Shown here in pieces: positions 44,972 through 53,849 of a stretch of 64,000 nt of DNA (position 1 is the first letter of the stretch; every line of letters starts with the position of its first letter). Source of the DNA: Streptomyces sp. NRRL F-2580 (GTDB taxonomy: Bacteria; Actinomycetota; Actinomycetes; Streptomycetales; Streptomycetaceae). The DNA lies in NCBI RefSeq assembly GCF_000720115.1, contig NZ_JOIR01000005.1, forward strand, positions 62,001 through 126,000. Direction: 5' to 3'. The notes under the pieces are model-generated. The model was not told the origin of the DNA, did not search any database, and was given only the letters and a program-made list of their open reading frames with translations. A program made the translations under genes and the position numbers.

Positions 44972-45610
44972 ATGAGTTCTCAGGTTCGTGGCGGGACCAG
45001 ATGGAAGCGCTTCGCGCTCGTCATGGTGCCGAGCATCGCGGCCACGGCCGCGGTCGGTGTGGGTCTGGCGCAGGGTGCCCTCGCGGCGTCCTTCAGCGTC
45101 TCCGGCCAGGACTTCAAGGTCTCGGCCGACAAGCTTGACGGTGACAACCTCATTCAGTACGGCGGTATCGCCGAGGGGCACGACCTCAAGGGCAATGCGC
45201 AGCACCACCCGGTCACCATCTCCGGGTTCAGCCACGCCGAGATCACCAACATGTGCCAGTCACTGGTGACCCCGACGCCGCTGGGCAACATCACGCTGCA
45301 GCTGCGCACCGGTCACAAGGGCAAGCCGGCCGTCGCCGACAACATCTACCTGGATGTTGCCGAGCTCGACACCGACGCCGAGTTCAAGAACCTGGACATC
45401 GGCGTCGCCGTCGGCGACTCGAGCCACAAGACCAAGCCGCAGGCCGGCACGGTCGCCAGCCCGTACGCGTTCTCGCAGCGCGCCGACAAGGCGATCCTGA
45501 CGAACGTGCGCCAGAAGGCGTGGGCGACGACGGCGGGAACCTTCAAGCTTCCCGACCTGAAGCTGCGCCTGCTCGGCGGCGACCAGCCGTGCTACCAGGA
45601 CGCGAACTGA
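44972..45610 (+). CDS. DUF6230 family exported protein
   Basis: The 212-residue protein has an N-terminal membrane or signal segment (about 13-38, FALVMVPSIAATAAVGVGLAQGALA). A beta-rich exported domain follows (FSVSGQDFKVSADKLDGDNLIQYGGIAEG, then HPVTISGFSHAEITNMCQSLV). It has a Cys pair (Cys93 in NMCQS and Cys208 in QPCYQDAN) that could form a disulfide. ATG 44972 has a very strong AGAAGGAGG site. DUF6230 is found beside DUF6114 in streptomycetes; older annotations call it cholesterol esterase without good support, so I give no enzyme function. Confidence 0.88.
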   Translation: MSSQVRGGTRWKRFALVMVPSIAATAAVGVGLAQGALAASFSVSGQDFKVSADKLDGDNLIQYGGIAEGHDLKGNAQHHPVTISGFSHAEITNMCQSLVTPTPLGNITLQLRTGHKGKPAVADNIYLDVAELDTDAEFKNLDIGVAVGDSSHKTKPQAGTVASPYAFSQRADKAILTNVRQKAWATTAGTFKLPDLKLRLLGGDQPCYQDAN

Positions 45611-45717
45611 TCCGTCCAGGCGAGTGACCGGAGGGGCGGTCGGCGGCGCACGTCGCCGCCCGCCCGTCCGGGCTCCACAGAGTTCTCCGTACCACCGTTT
45701 CCAGGGAGCTGTTGTCC

Positions 45718-46293
45718 ATGAACCCCCAGGCCCCGGTTTACGTTCGCGCTGAAGACGACGCCTGGCTCACCGTGGCGTGGTACCAATTCCACGCCTGGCG
45801 AGGGCGCCGTCCCTTCTGGGCCGGGCTGTTCACGTTCGTCAGCGGCTTCCCCATCGCGTACTTCCCGTACGCGGACCTCCGGCTCGGCAACCTGAGCCTC
45901 GCGATGGCCACCACCGGCGGCGCCGGAGCGCTGATCATCGGTGTCCTGCTGATCACGCTGGGCCTGGCTCTCTGGTTCCAGCAGGCCATCCGGGTCTTCG
46001 CCGGTGTCGCCTCGATCCTGCTGGCTCTGGTCTCGCTGCCGGTCTCCAACCTCGGCGGCTTCGGGCTGGGCTTCGTACCGGCCCTGATCGGCGGCGCGCT
46101 CGCGCTGGCCTGGGTCCCCGGGCAGCCGGGGGACGAGGAGCCGGCCGACCAGCGCCAGGGCGGGCTGGACATGGCCAAGGCGGAGGCGATGGCGGGTCTC
46201 CAGGACTTCCCGGGGCAGCGCGAAACGGAAATGCCGGCACACGCGAGCGAGACGACTGCCCACGCCGATGGCGGGAGGAACAGTGCGGGGTGA
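45718..46293 (+). CDS. DUF6114 family membrane protein
   Basis: The 191-residue protein has a cytoplasmic start (AWLTVAWYQFHAWRGRRPFWAG) and four membrane segments (about 33-52, 62-84, 88-108 and 115-135). Its hydrophilic C-terminus is acidic. ATG 45718 was chosen because AGGGAGCT is 7-14 nt upstream; an in-frame TTG at 45712 would be too close to it. The next gene's GTG overlaps its stop by 11 bp, so translation is coupled. The function is unknown. Confidence 0.88.
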   Translation: MNPQAPVYVRAEDDAWLTVAWYQFHAWRGRRPFWAGLFTFVSGFPIAYFPYADLRLGNLSLAMATTGGAGALIIGVLLITLGLALWFQQAIRVFAGVASILLALVSLPVSNLGGFGLGFVPALIGGALALAWVPGQPGDEEPADQRQGGLDMAKAEAMAGLQDFPGQRETEMPAHASETTAHADGGRNSAG

Positions 46294-47554
46294 CGAGACG
46301 CAGCGGGGCGTGGCCCCAGGCGCAGAGTCCCGGGAGACCAAGGGGCCGCGCCACGCGGCGCCCAGGAAGTCGCTGCTGAACAAGATCCAGATACCCGTCG
46401 GCAAGACGATGGCGCTCGCGGCGATGCCGACGGCCGTGTTCGTCGGGATGGGCATGGCGCCGAAGCTGGCCGTGGCCGACGACAAGGAGATCCCCTTCGC
46501 GCCCGGCCCGTGCGTCACGCGGTCCGACCAACCCGCGGAGTCCGAGTCGAAGTCGCCGTCCCCCACGCCGTCGACGACGCCCTCGCCGAGCACCTCGCCC
46601 GGCGCGACGCCCTCGCCGTCCGCGTCGGCGGCCGCGAAGCCGAAGCCGAAGACGAGCGCCTCGCCGTCGGCGACCCAGCCCCCGGCGAAGCAGGAGACGG
46701 CCCCGGCCGCCACCCCGACGCCGACCAAGAGCACGAACCCGCTGGACCCGCTGGGTGTCGGCGACGCGCTCAAGGGCCTCGTCGACGAGCTCGGCCGGCC
46801 CCTCAAGGACGGCCTGCCGAAGACGACCCCGACGCCCACCCCCACGCCCTCGACGACCGCCAAGCCGACCCCGGACCCGGCCGCGGACGCGATCCGGGAC
46901 GCGGCGAAGCAGTCGGGCGTCGACGTCTCGGAGCTGTCCGACGAGGTCAAGGACACCGCGAAGACCCCGAAGGACGAGACGGGCAAGGCGGGCGAGCGCG
47001 AGAACAAGGACAAGGACAAGGGAGAGGCCAAGCCCGAGGAGTCGAAGGACCCGGACGGGAAGGAACCCTTCCCCTGCCCGACCTACGACGCCAAGGCGCT
47101 GGCCGACGCCGAGCTGGAGCAGGGCATCCCGCTCCTGCCGGACGAGCCCTGGTACCTCGACAGCTCGCTGCTGACCCTCTACGGCCTGGACTACCACGGC
47201 ATCGTCGAGGTGAAGACCGGCAGCGGCAAGATCAAGAAGGTCCTGAAGTTCACCGCGGACTCGCTGGACATCAAGGACCTGTACCAGACGGTCGGCAAGG
47301 ACGGGAACGTCGCTCACCTGAAGTCCCGTCCGGGCTCCACGTCCAAGATCCGCGGCGGCACGGTGACGATGTACACCGAGAGCCTCAAGGGGAACCTGTT
47401 CGGGCTGATCCCGATCGAGTTCACCCCGAACAGCCCGCCGCCCCTGAACGTCCCGTTCGCGTTCTTCACGGACGTCAAGGTCATCCAGGCCGGCCAGTTC
47501 GGCGGCACCCTGACCGTCCCGGGCCTGAAGAACTACATCGGCCCGCCGGAGTAG
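46283..47554 (+). CDS. Proline-rich exported protein of the DUF6230 operon
   Basis: The 423-residue protein has a basic N-terminus and one hydrophobic segment (about 40-62, MALAAMPTAVFVGMGMAPKLAVA). A long Pro/Ser/Thr/Lys linker follows (about 75-260). The compact C-terminal domain (about 265-423) includes SSLLTLYGLDYHGIVEVKTGSGKIKKVLKFTADSLDIKDLYQ and ends with TVPGLKNYIGPPE. It is probably tethered to the membrane with the C-terminal domain beyond the cell wall. GTG 46283 follows GGGAGGAACA. I recognise no family. Confidence 0.8.
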   Translation: MRGDETQRGVAPGAESRETKGPRHAAPRKSLLNKIQIPVGKTMALAAMPTAVFVGMGMAPKLAVADDKEIPFAPGPCVTRSDQPAESESKSPSPTPSTTPSPSTSPGATPSPSASAAAKPKPKTSASPSATQPPAKQETAPAATPTPTKSTNPLDPLGVGDALKGLVDELGRPLKDGLPKTTPTPTPTPSTTAKPTPDPAADAIRDAAKQSGVDVSELSDEVKDTAKTPKDETGKAGERENKDKDKGEAKPEESKDPDGKEPFPCPTYDAKALADAELEQGIPLLPDEPWYLDSSLLTLYGLDYHGIVEVKTGSGKIKKVLKFTADSLDIKDLYQTVGKDGNVAHLKSRPGSTSKIRGGTVTMYTESLKGNLFGLIPIEFTPNSPPPLNVPFAFFTDVKVIQAGQFGGTLTVPGLKNYIGPPE

Positions 47555-47568
47555 TCCCGTACGGCAGC

Positions 47569-47644
47569 GCTCACCTGGAACACGCTCACCTGGAACACGC
47601 TCACCTGGAACAGGTCACCTGGAAACACGGTCACCCGGAGACAC
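47569..47644. repeat. 15-bp tandem repeat before a terminator
   Basis: GCTCACCTGGAACAC occurs at 47569, 47584 and 47599 (the last copy drifts at its final base). Two degenerate copies follow (GGTCACCTGGAAACAC and GGTCACCCGGAGACAC). It is noncoding, just past the stop of the operon and before the terminator. Confidence 0.85.
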
Positions 47645-47695
47645 ACCGAGGGCGGCACCCCGGATCCCGATCGGATCCGCGGTGCCGCCCTCGGT
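47645..47695. terminator. Bidirectional terminator between DUF6230 operon and pyk
   Basis: ACCGAGGGCGGCACC (47645-47659) pairs perfectly with its complement at 47681-47695, and an inner GGATCC pair extends the structure. It lies between the convergent operon and pyk. Confidence 0.85.
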
Positions 47696-47736
47696 CTCTG
47701 TGCGGCAGAGTCCAGGCTTCAGGCGGTGCGGCGGCG

Positions 47737-49170
47737 TCAGTCGCGGCCGGCGTCGCCGCCCAGGTGGTGGACCCGGACCATGTTGGTCGTGCCCGGGACG
47801 CCGGGGGGCGAGCCGGCGGTGATGACCACGGTGTCGCCCTCGTTGTAGCGGCCGAGCTTGAGCAGCTCGCCGTCCACCAGGTCGACCATCGCGTCGGTGT
47901 TGTCCACGTGCGGGACGACGTACGACTCGACGCCCCAGCTCAGCGAGAGCTGGTTGCGGGTGTTCACGTCCGTGGTGAAGGCCAGGATCGGCTGCGTGGA
48001 GCGGTAGCGCGACAGGCGGCGGGCGGTGTCCCCGGACTGGGTGAAGGCGATGAGCGCCTTGCCGTCGAGGAACTCCGCGATCTCGCAGGCCGCGCGGGCG
48101 ACGGAGCCGCCCTGGGTACGGGGCTTCTTGCCCGGGACCAGCGGCTGGAGGCCCTTGGAAAGGAGCTCCTCCTCGGCCGCCGTGACGATCTTCGACATCG
48201 TCTTGACGGTCTCGATCGGGTAGGCGCCCACCGAGGACTCGGCGGACAGCATGACCGCGTCCGCGCCGTCGAGGATCGCGTTGGCGACGTCGGAGGCCTC
48301 GGCGCGGGTCGGGCGGGAGTTGGTGATCATCGACTCCATCATCTGGGTCGCGACGATCACCGGCTTGGCGTTGCGGCGGCACATCTCGATGAGCCGCTTC
48401 TGGACCATCGGGACCTTCTCGAGCGGGTACTCGACGGCGAGGTCGCCACGGGCCACCATGACCGCGTCGAAGGCGTCGACCACGGCCGCCATGTTCTCGA
48501 CGGCCTGCGGCTTCTCCACCTTGGCGATGACGGGGACCCGGCGGCCCTCCTCGTCCATGACCTTGTGGACGTCCTTGACGTCGCTGGCGTCGCGGACGAA
48601 GGACAGGGCGACCATGTCGCAGCCCATCCGCAGGGCGAAGCGCAGGTCGTCGACGTCCTTCTCCGACAGGGCGGGGACGTTCACGGCGGCACCCGGCAGG
48701 TTGATGCCCTTGTGGTCCGAGATGACACCGCCCTCGATGACGATGGTCCGGACCCGGGGGCCCTCGACCTCGGTCACCCGGAGCTCGACGTTGCCGTCGT
48801 TGATCAGGATCTGGTCACCCTTGGCGACGTCGCCCGGGAGGCCCTTGTAGGTGGTGCCGCAGATGGACTTGTCGCCCGGGACGTCCTGGGTGGTGATGGT
48901 GAACTCGTCACCGCGCACCAGCTCGACGGGACCCTCGGCGAAGGTCTCCAGACGGATCTTCGGGCCTTGGAGGTCGGCGAGGACGCCGACGGCGCGCCCG
49001 GTGTCCTCGGAGACCTGCCGGACGCGGTCGTACCGCTCCTGGTGTTCTGCCTGGGATCCGTGGCTGAAGTTGAATCGGGCCACGTTCATACCTGCCTCGA
49101 TGAGCGCTTTCAGCTGCTCATACGAGTCGACGGCGGGGCCCAGCGTGCAGACGATTTTGGAACGGCGCAT
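47737..49170 (-). CDS. pyk: Pyruvate kinase
   Basis: The 477-residue enzyme makes pyruvate and ATP from phosphoenolpyruvate and ADP. It begins MRRSKIVCTLGPAVDSYEQLKALIEAGMNVARFNFSHG. The ADP-binding Lys is in IAKVEKPQAVENM, the metal-binding Glu/Asp are in MVARGDLAVE, and the B-domain and the C-terminal effector domain are present. ATG 49170 has TAGGAT 6 nt upstream, so the transcript is probably leaderless. Upstream on the same strand lie ackA and pta, and pfkA diverges from pta: a glycolysis-acetate cluster. Confidence 0.97.
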   Translation of the reverse strand: MRRSKIVCTLGPAVDSYEQLKALIEAGMNVARFNFSHGSQAEHQERYDRVRQVSEDTGRAVGVLADLQGPKIRLETFAEGPVELVRGDEFTITTQDVPGDKSICGTTYKGLPGDVAKGDQILINDGNVELRVTEVEGPRVRTIVIEGGVISDHKGINLPGAAVNVPALSEKDVDDLRFALRMGCDMVALSFVRDASDVKDVHKVMDEEGRRVPVIAKVEKPQAVENMAAVVDAFDAVMVARGDLAVEYPLEKVPMVQKRLIEMCRRNAKPVIVATQMMESMITNSRPTRAEASDVANAILDGADAVMLSAESSVGAYPIETVKTMSKIVTAAEEELLSKGLQPLVPGKKPRTQGGSVARAACEIAEFLDGKALIAFTQSGDTARRLSRYRSTQPILAFTTDVNTRNQLSLSWGVESYVVPHVDNTDAMVDLVDGELLKLGRYNEGDTVVITAGSPPGVPGTTNMVRVHHLGGDAGRD

Positions 49171-49176
49171 GACTGG

Positions 49177-49182
49177 ATCCTA
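49177..49182 (-). promoter_or_regulatory. -10 element for leaderless pyk mRNA
   Basis: TAGGAT on the minus strand is 6 nt before ATG 49170 and lies in the 64-bp gap after ackA. Confidence 0.6.
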
Positions 49183-49234
49183 TCGGTTTGTTTCGTAGCG
49201 GAATATTCCGTCTGGCGGAAAGTCCAAGACGCGG

Positions 49235-50464
49235 CTACTGAGCAACGGTAACGAAGGCGTACGCCTGGGTGGCGATCTCCAGTTCCTCATCCGTCGGGAC
49301 CACCGCCACGGCCACCCGTGCATACTCCGCCGAGACCAGCCGCGGCTCCGGGGAGCCCGCCGCGTTGGCCTGAAGGTCCAGCGCCAGGCCCAGCTCGGCC
49401 AGGCCGTCCAGCGCGGCCTCGCGGACCTGGTGGGCGTTCTCGCCGACCCCGGCCGTGAACGCCACCGCGTCCACCCGCCCCAGGACCGCCGAGTAGGCGC
49501 CGATGTACTTCTTCAGCCGGTGGACGTACGCGGCGAAGGCGAGGCTCGCCGCCTCGTCGCCCTCGCCCGCCCGCCGGAGCACCTCGCGCATGTCGTTGTC
49601 GCCGCACATGCCCAGCAGACCGCTCTTCTTGTTCAGGAGCGAATCGATCTCATCCACCGAGAGGCCCCCCACCCGCGCCAGGTGGAAGACGACCGCCGGA
49701 TCGATATCGCCCGAACGGGTCCCCATGACCAGACCCTCCAGCGGGGTCAGGCCCATCGACGTCTCCACGCACACGCCGCCCCGGACCGCCGAGGCGGAGG
49801 CGCCGTTGCCCAGGTGCAGCACGATCACGTTCACGTCCTCCACCGGCCTGCCGAGCAGCGCGGCCGTCGCCCGGGAGACGTAGGCGTGGGAGGTGCCGTG
49901 GAAGCCGTACCGCCGGATGGAGTACGCGTCGGCCGTCGCGGCGTCGATCGCGTACCGCGCCACGTACTCCGGCATCGTCGAGTGGAAGGCGGTGTCGAAG
50001 ACCGCCACCTGCGGGATGTCCGCGCGCAGCGAGCGCGCCACCTCGATGCCCGTCACGTTCGCCGGGTTGTGCAGCGGGGCCAGCGGGATCAGGTTCCGGA
50101 TCTCCGCCAGCACCTCGTCGTCGATCACGGTCGGCTGGGTGAAGCGCGTCCCACCGTGCACCACCCGGTGCCCCACCGCGGCCAGTTCGGGGGAGTCCAG
50201 GCCCATCCCGTCGGCGGCGAGCTCCGCGGCCACGGCCTTCAGCGCGGCCTCGTGGTCCGCGATCGGGCCGAGCCTCTCGCGCTTGCCGCCGGCGGCGTCC
50301 GGGGCCGAGTCCCCGGTGATCCGCTCGTGCACCAGCCGCGAGGTCTCCTCGCCGATCCGCTCCACCAGGCCGACCGCGAGCCGGGACCGGTCCGCCATGT
50401 CGAGGAGCTGGTATTTGACCGACGAGGAGCCGGAGTTGAGGACGAGTACGCGCGAAGCGGTCAC
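49235..50464 (-). CDS. ackA: Acetate kinase
   Basis: The 409-residue kinase converts acetyl phosphate plus ADP to acetate plus ATP, or the reverse. Motifs of the sugar-kinase-like fold are RVLVLNSGSSSVKYQL, HRVVHGGTRF, YGFHGTSHAYV, LHLGNGASA and FTAGVGENAHQVREA. GTG 50464 follows AAGGAAAG. The open frame extends far upstream as an antisense shadow of pta and should be ignored. The start is 44 bp from the pta stop, so they form one operon. Confidence 0.96.
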   Translation of the reverse strand: MTASRVLVLNSGSSSVKYQLLDMADRSRLAVGLVERIGEETSRLVHERITGDSAPDAAGGKRERLGPIADHEAALKAVAAELAADGMGLDSPELAAVGHRVVHGGTRFTQPTVIDDEVLAEIRNLIPLAPLHNPANVTGIEVARSLRADIPQVAVFDTAFHSTMPEYVARYAIDAATADAYSIRRYGFHGTSHAYVSRATAALLGRPVEDVNVIVLHLGNGASASAVRGGVCVETSMGLTPLEGLVMGTRSGDIDPAVVFHLARVGGLSVDEIDSLLNKKSGLLGMCGDNDMREVLRRAGEGDEAASLAFAAYVHRLKKYIGAYSAVLGRVDAVAFTAGVGENAHQVREAALDGLAELGLALDLQANAAGSPEPRLVSAEYARVAVAVVPTDEELEIATQAYAFVTVAQ

Positions 50465-50508
50465 GATGAGGGTCTTTCCTTGTCTCGGGCGGCGGGGTGG
50501 GGAGGGGA

Positions 50509-52599
50509 TCAGGCGGTGGCCGCGGACGACGGCCCGCCCTGCGCCTGGATCGCGGTGATGGCCACGGTGGTGACGATGTCCTGCACGAGCGCGCCGCGCG
50601 AGAGGTCGTTCACCGGCTTGCGCAGGCCCTGGAGCACCGGGCCGACCGCCACCGCGCCCGCCGAACGCTGCACGGCCTTGTACGTGTTGTTGCCGGTGTT
50701 GAGGTCGGGGAAGATCAGCACCGTCGCGCGGCCGGCCACCTGCGATCCGGGCAGCTTGGTCGCGGCGACCGAGGGCTCCACGGCCGCGTCGTACTGGATC
50801 GGGCCCTCGACCTGGAGGTCGAGGCGCTGCTCGCGGACGAGCTCGGTGGCCTTGCGGACCTTGTCCACGTCCGCGCCCGAACCGGAGGTGCCGGTCGAGT
50901 ACGAGAGCATCGCGATCCGCGGGTCGACGCCGAAGGCGGCGGCGGTGGCGGCCGACTGGACGGCGATGTCGGCGAGCTGCTCGGCGTTCGGGTCCGGGTT
51001 GACGGCGCAGTCGCCGTAGACGAGGACCCGGTCGGCCAGGCACATGAAGAAGACCGAGGAGACGATGGACGCCTCCGGCTTGGTCTTGATGATCTCGAAG
51101 GCGGGGCGGATGGTCGCCGCCGTGGAGTGCACCGAACCGGAGACCATGCCGTCGGCCAGGCCCTGCTGGACCATCAGAGTGCCGAAGTAATTGACGTCGG
51201 TGACCACGTCGTTGGCGAGCTCGACGGTCATGCCCTTGTGGGCGCGGACCTTGGCGTAGTACTCGGAGAAACCTTCCCGCAGGGGGGAGGTCGCCGGGTC
51301 GATCAGCTGCGCGCCCGAGATGTCGACGCCGAGGTCGCCGGCCTTCTTCAGGATCGCCTGCTCGTCGCCCAGCAGGGTCAGGTCGCAGACGCCCCGGCGC
51401 AGCACCACGTCCGCGGCGCGCAGCACGCGCTCCTCGGTGCCCTCGGGCAGGACGACGCGGCGGCGCTCCGAGCGGGCCCGCTCCAGCAGCTCGTGCTCGA
51501 ACATCATCGGGGTGACCCGCTCCGAGCGGGCCACCGAGAGCAGGTCGCGCAGCTCGCCGGTGTTCACGTGCCGTTCGAAGAGGCCGAGCGCGGTCTCCAG
51601 CTTGCGCGGGGTCGCGGAGTTCAGCCGGCTCTGGAGCGAGAAGAGTTCGGCGGCGGTCGGGAAGCTGTTGCCGGCCACCGACACCACGGGCGTGCCCGGG
51701 GCCAGCTTCGAGGCGAGCGCCAGGACTTCCTTGCTCGGCCGCTCGTTCAGGGTGAGCAGCACACCGGCGATCGGCGGGGTGCCGGAGGTGTGCGCGGCCA
51801 GCGCGCCGACGACCAGGTCGGAGCGGTCCCCGGGAGTGACGACCAGGCATCCGGGGGTCAGGGCGTTCAGGAAGTTCGGCAGCATGGCACCGCCGAAGAC
51901 GAAGTCCAGGGCGTCGCGGGCCAGCCCGGCCTCGTCGCCGAGGAGCACCTCGCCGCCGAGCGCCCGGGTGATCTGGGCGACGGTCGGGGCGGAGAGCGAC
52001 TTGTCGTCCGGCAGCACGTAACAGGGCACGGGGAGCCGGGCGGCCAGCCGCTCGGCTATGAGGTCGCGGTCCTCCGGGGCCACCCGGTTGACGACCATCG
52101 CGACGACGTGGCAGCCGAGGGTCTCGTAGGCCCGGTAGGCGTTGCGGGCCTCGGCGCGCACCGCCTCGGCGTGGTGCTTGGTGCCGCCGACGACGGGGAC
52201 GACGAGCGCGCCCAGCTCGTTGGCGAGGCGGGCGTTGAGCGCCAGCTCGTCCGGGAGGTTGGTTTCCGCGTAGTCGGTGCCGAGGACGAGCATGACCTCG
52301 TAGTCGCGGGCCACTCGGTGGTAGTGGTCGACCAGCCGGGAGACGAGTTCGTCGGTGCCCTTCTCGGCCAGGATCGCCGAGGCCTCCTGGTACTCCATCC
52401 CGTACGCCGTCGCGGAGTCCTGCTCGATCCGGTAGCGGGCCTTCAGGAGCTCGAAGAGGCGGTCCGGTCCGTCGTGGAGCAACGGACGGTAGACGCCGAC
52501 CCGGCCCGTCTGCCGGGTCAGGAGCTCCATGATCCCCAGCTCGACGACCTGGCGGCCGTCGCCCCGCTCGATACCGGTCACGTACACGCTGCGCGTCAC
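50509..52599 (-). CDS. pta: Phosphate acetyltransferase (long form)
   Basis: The 696-residue enzyme makes acetyl phosphate from acetyl-CoA. It has the long form: an N-terminal P-loop-like regulatory region (SVYVTGIERGDGRQVVELGIMELL), a DRTGG-type middle and the C-terminal PTA domain (FEHELLERARSERRRVVLPEGTEERVLRAA, ISGAQLIDPATSP). GTG 52599 follows GGGACGGAG; ATG 52617 is a less likely alternative. It is divergent from pfkA. Confidence 0.96.
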   Translation of the reverse strand: MTRSVYVTGIERGDGRQVVELGIMELLTRQTGRVGVYRPLLHDGPDRLFELLKARYRIEQDSATAYGMEYQEASAILAEKGTDELVSRLVDHYHRVARDYEVMLVLGTDYAETNLPDELALNARLANELGALVVPVVGGTKHHAEAVRAEARNAYRAYETLGCHVVAMVVNRVAPEDRDLIAERLAARLPVPCYVLPDDKSLSAPTVAQITRALGGEVLLGDEAGLARDALDFVFGGAMLPNFLNALTPGCLVVTPGDRSDLVVGALAAHTSGTPPIAGVLLTLNERPSKEVLALASKLAPGTPVVSVAGNSFPTAAELFSLQSRLNSATPRKLETALGLFERHVNTGELRDLLSVARSERVTPMMFEHELLERARSERRRVVLPEGTEERVLRAADVVLRRGVCDLTLLGDEQAILKKAGDLGVDISGAQLIDPATSPLREGFSEYYAKVRAHKGMTVELANDVVTDVNYFGTLMVQQGLADGMVSGSVHSTAATIRPAFEIIKTKPEASIVSSVFFMCLADRVLVYGDCAVNPDPNAEQLADIAVQSAATAAAFGVDPRIAMLSYSTGTSGSGADVDKVRKATELVREQRLDLQVEGPIQYDAAVEPSVAATKLPGSQVAGRATVLIFPDLNTGNNTYKAVQRSAGAVAVGPVLQGLRKPVNDLSRGALVQDIVTTVAITAIQAQGGPSSAATA

Positions 52600-52650
52600 G
52601 CCCGCACTCCGTCCCATGCTGTGGATATCTGTTTGGTCTGGCTTGACCTC

Positions 52651-52679
52651 TTGACAATACCTCTGCCAATAGATAGGGC
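52651..52679 (+). promoter_or_regulatory. pfkA promoter
   Basis: TTGACA (52651-52656), a 17-bp spacer and TAGGGC (52674-52679) form a near-consensus promoter for pfkA, with a leader of about 140 nt. On the other strand a TATTGT-like -10 for pta overlaps it, so the two divergent promoters compete for the same DNA. Confidence 0.65.
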
Positions 52680-52823
52680 GCCCCCCGGGAAAGGGCCTGG
52701 CCAGGAGGGTCGAAAGGCCCGGGAACCGGAGCGGCGCAGAACGCGCGGCACCCCGGGCCCGTGGAACAATCGGACAGGCTTCACCATTACGCCCTTCATA
52801 TGTACGGCAGGAGACACAGCACG

Positions 52824-53849
52824 ATGCGTATCGGAGTTCTCACCGCAGGCGGCGACTGTCCGGGGCTCAACGCTGTCATCCGGTCGGTCGTACACCGCGC
52901 CCTGGTCGGGCACGGGGACGAGGTCATCGGTTTCGAGGACGGGTTCAAGGGCCTCCTCGACGGCCACTTCCGCCCCCTCGACATCAATGCCGTCAGCGGC
53001 ATTCTCGCCCGCGGCGGCACGATCCTCGGCTCGGCGCGCATGGAGCGCGCCCGCCTGCACGAGGCCGCCGAGAACGCCGCCGAACTGGCGACGCGCTACG
53101 GCATCGACGCCCTCATCCCGATCGGCGGCGAAGGCACCCTGACCGCCGCCCGGATGCTGTCGGACGCCGGGATGCCGGTCGTCGGCGTGCCCAAGACCAT
53201 CGACAACGACATCTCCTCCACCGACCGCACCTTCGGCTTCGACACCGCCGTCATGGTCGCCACCGAGGCCATCGACCGCCTCAAGACCACCGCCGAATCC
53301 CACCAGCGCGTGATGGTCGTCGAGGTGATGGGCCGCCACGCGGGCTGGATCGCTCTGGAGTCCGGCATGGCCGGCGGCGCCCACGGCATCTGCCTGCCGG
53401 AGCGTCCCTTTGAGGTGGACGCCCTGGTGAAGATGGTGGAAGAACGGTTCTCCCGCGGTAAGAAGTTCGCCGTCATCTGCGTCGCCGAGGGCGCGCACCC
53501 GGCCGAGGGCTCCATGCCGTACGAGAAGGGCGCCATCGACCAGTACGGTCACGAGCGCTTCGCCGGCATCGGCAACCGCCTCGCGATCGAGCTGGAGCAC
53601 CGCCTCGGCAAGGAGGCCCGCCCGGTCATCCTCGGCCACGTCCAGCGCGGCGGCGTGCCCACCGCGTACGACCGCGTGCTCGCGACCCGCTTCGGCTGGC
53701 ACGCCGTCGAGGCCGTCCACCGCGGCGACTACGGCAACATGACCGCCCTGCGCGGCACCGACATCGTGATGGCCCCGCTCGCCTCCGCGACCACCGAGCT
53801 GAAGACGGTCCCCGAGGACCGCATCTACGAGGCGGAGTCCGTCTTCTGA
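52824..53849 (+). CDS. pfkA: 6-phosphofructokinase
   Basis: The 341-residue enzyme phosphorylates fructose 6-phosphate. The nucleotide site shows GGDCPGLNAVIR (residues 9-20), GGEGT (101-105) and PKTIDND (123-129). Gly104 with Lys124 is the mixed actinobacterial signature. Gly104 favours ATP while Lys124 is usual in PPi enzymes; the characterised S. coelicolor enzyme uses ATP. ATG 52824 follows GCAGGAGAC; the upstream in-frame extension is excluded. Confidence 0.95.
   Translation: MRIGVLTAGGDCPGLNAVIRSVVHRALVGHGDEVIGFEDGFKGLLDGHFRPLDINAVSGILARGGTILGSARMERARLHEAAENAAELATRYGIDALIPIGGEGTLTAARMLSDAGMPVVGVPKTIDNDISSTDRTFGFDTAVMVATEAIDRLKTTAESHQRVMVVEVMGRHAGWIALESGMAGGAHGICLPERPFEVDALVKMVEERFSRGKKFAVICVAEGAHPAEGSMPYEKGAIDQYGHERFAGIGNRLAIELEHRLGKEARPVILGHVQRGGVPTAYDRVLATRFGWHAVEAVHRGDYGNMTALRGTDIVMAPLASATTELKTVPEDRIYEAESVF

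Noticed and set aside
44600..45235. Minus-strand 211-codon frame in the DUF6230 leader region
   Set aside because: It crosses the strong ribosome site and start of the DUF6230 gene, has no motif and no start signals.
52634..52648. DasR-like site upstream of pta/pfkA
   Set aside because: The GGTC and GACC halves are separated by 6 bp, unlike the contiguous 16-bp DasR consensus. It is too weak to call.
49235..52669. Single 1144-codon frame covering ackA and part of pta
   Set aside because: Only the last 409 codons are ackA. The rest is antisense-like shadow in the wrong frame of pta.
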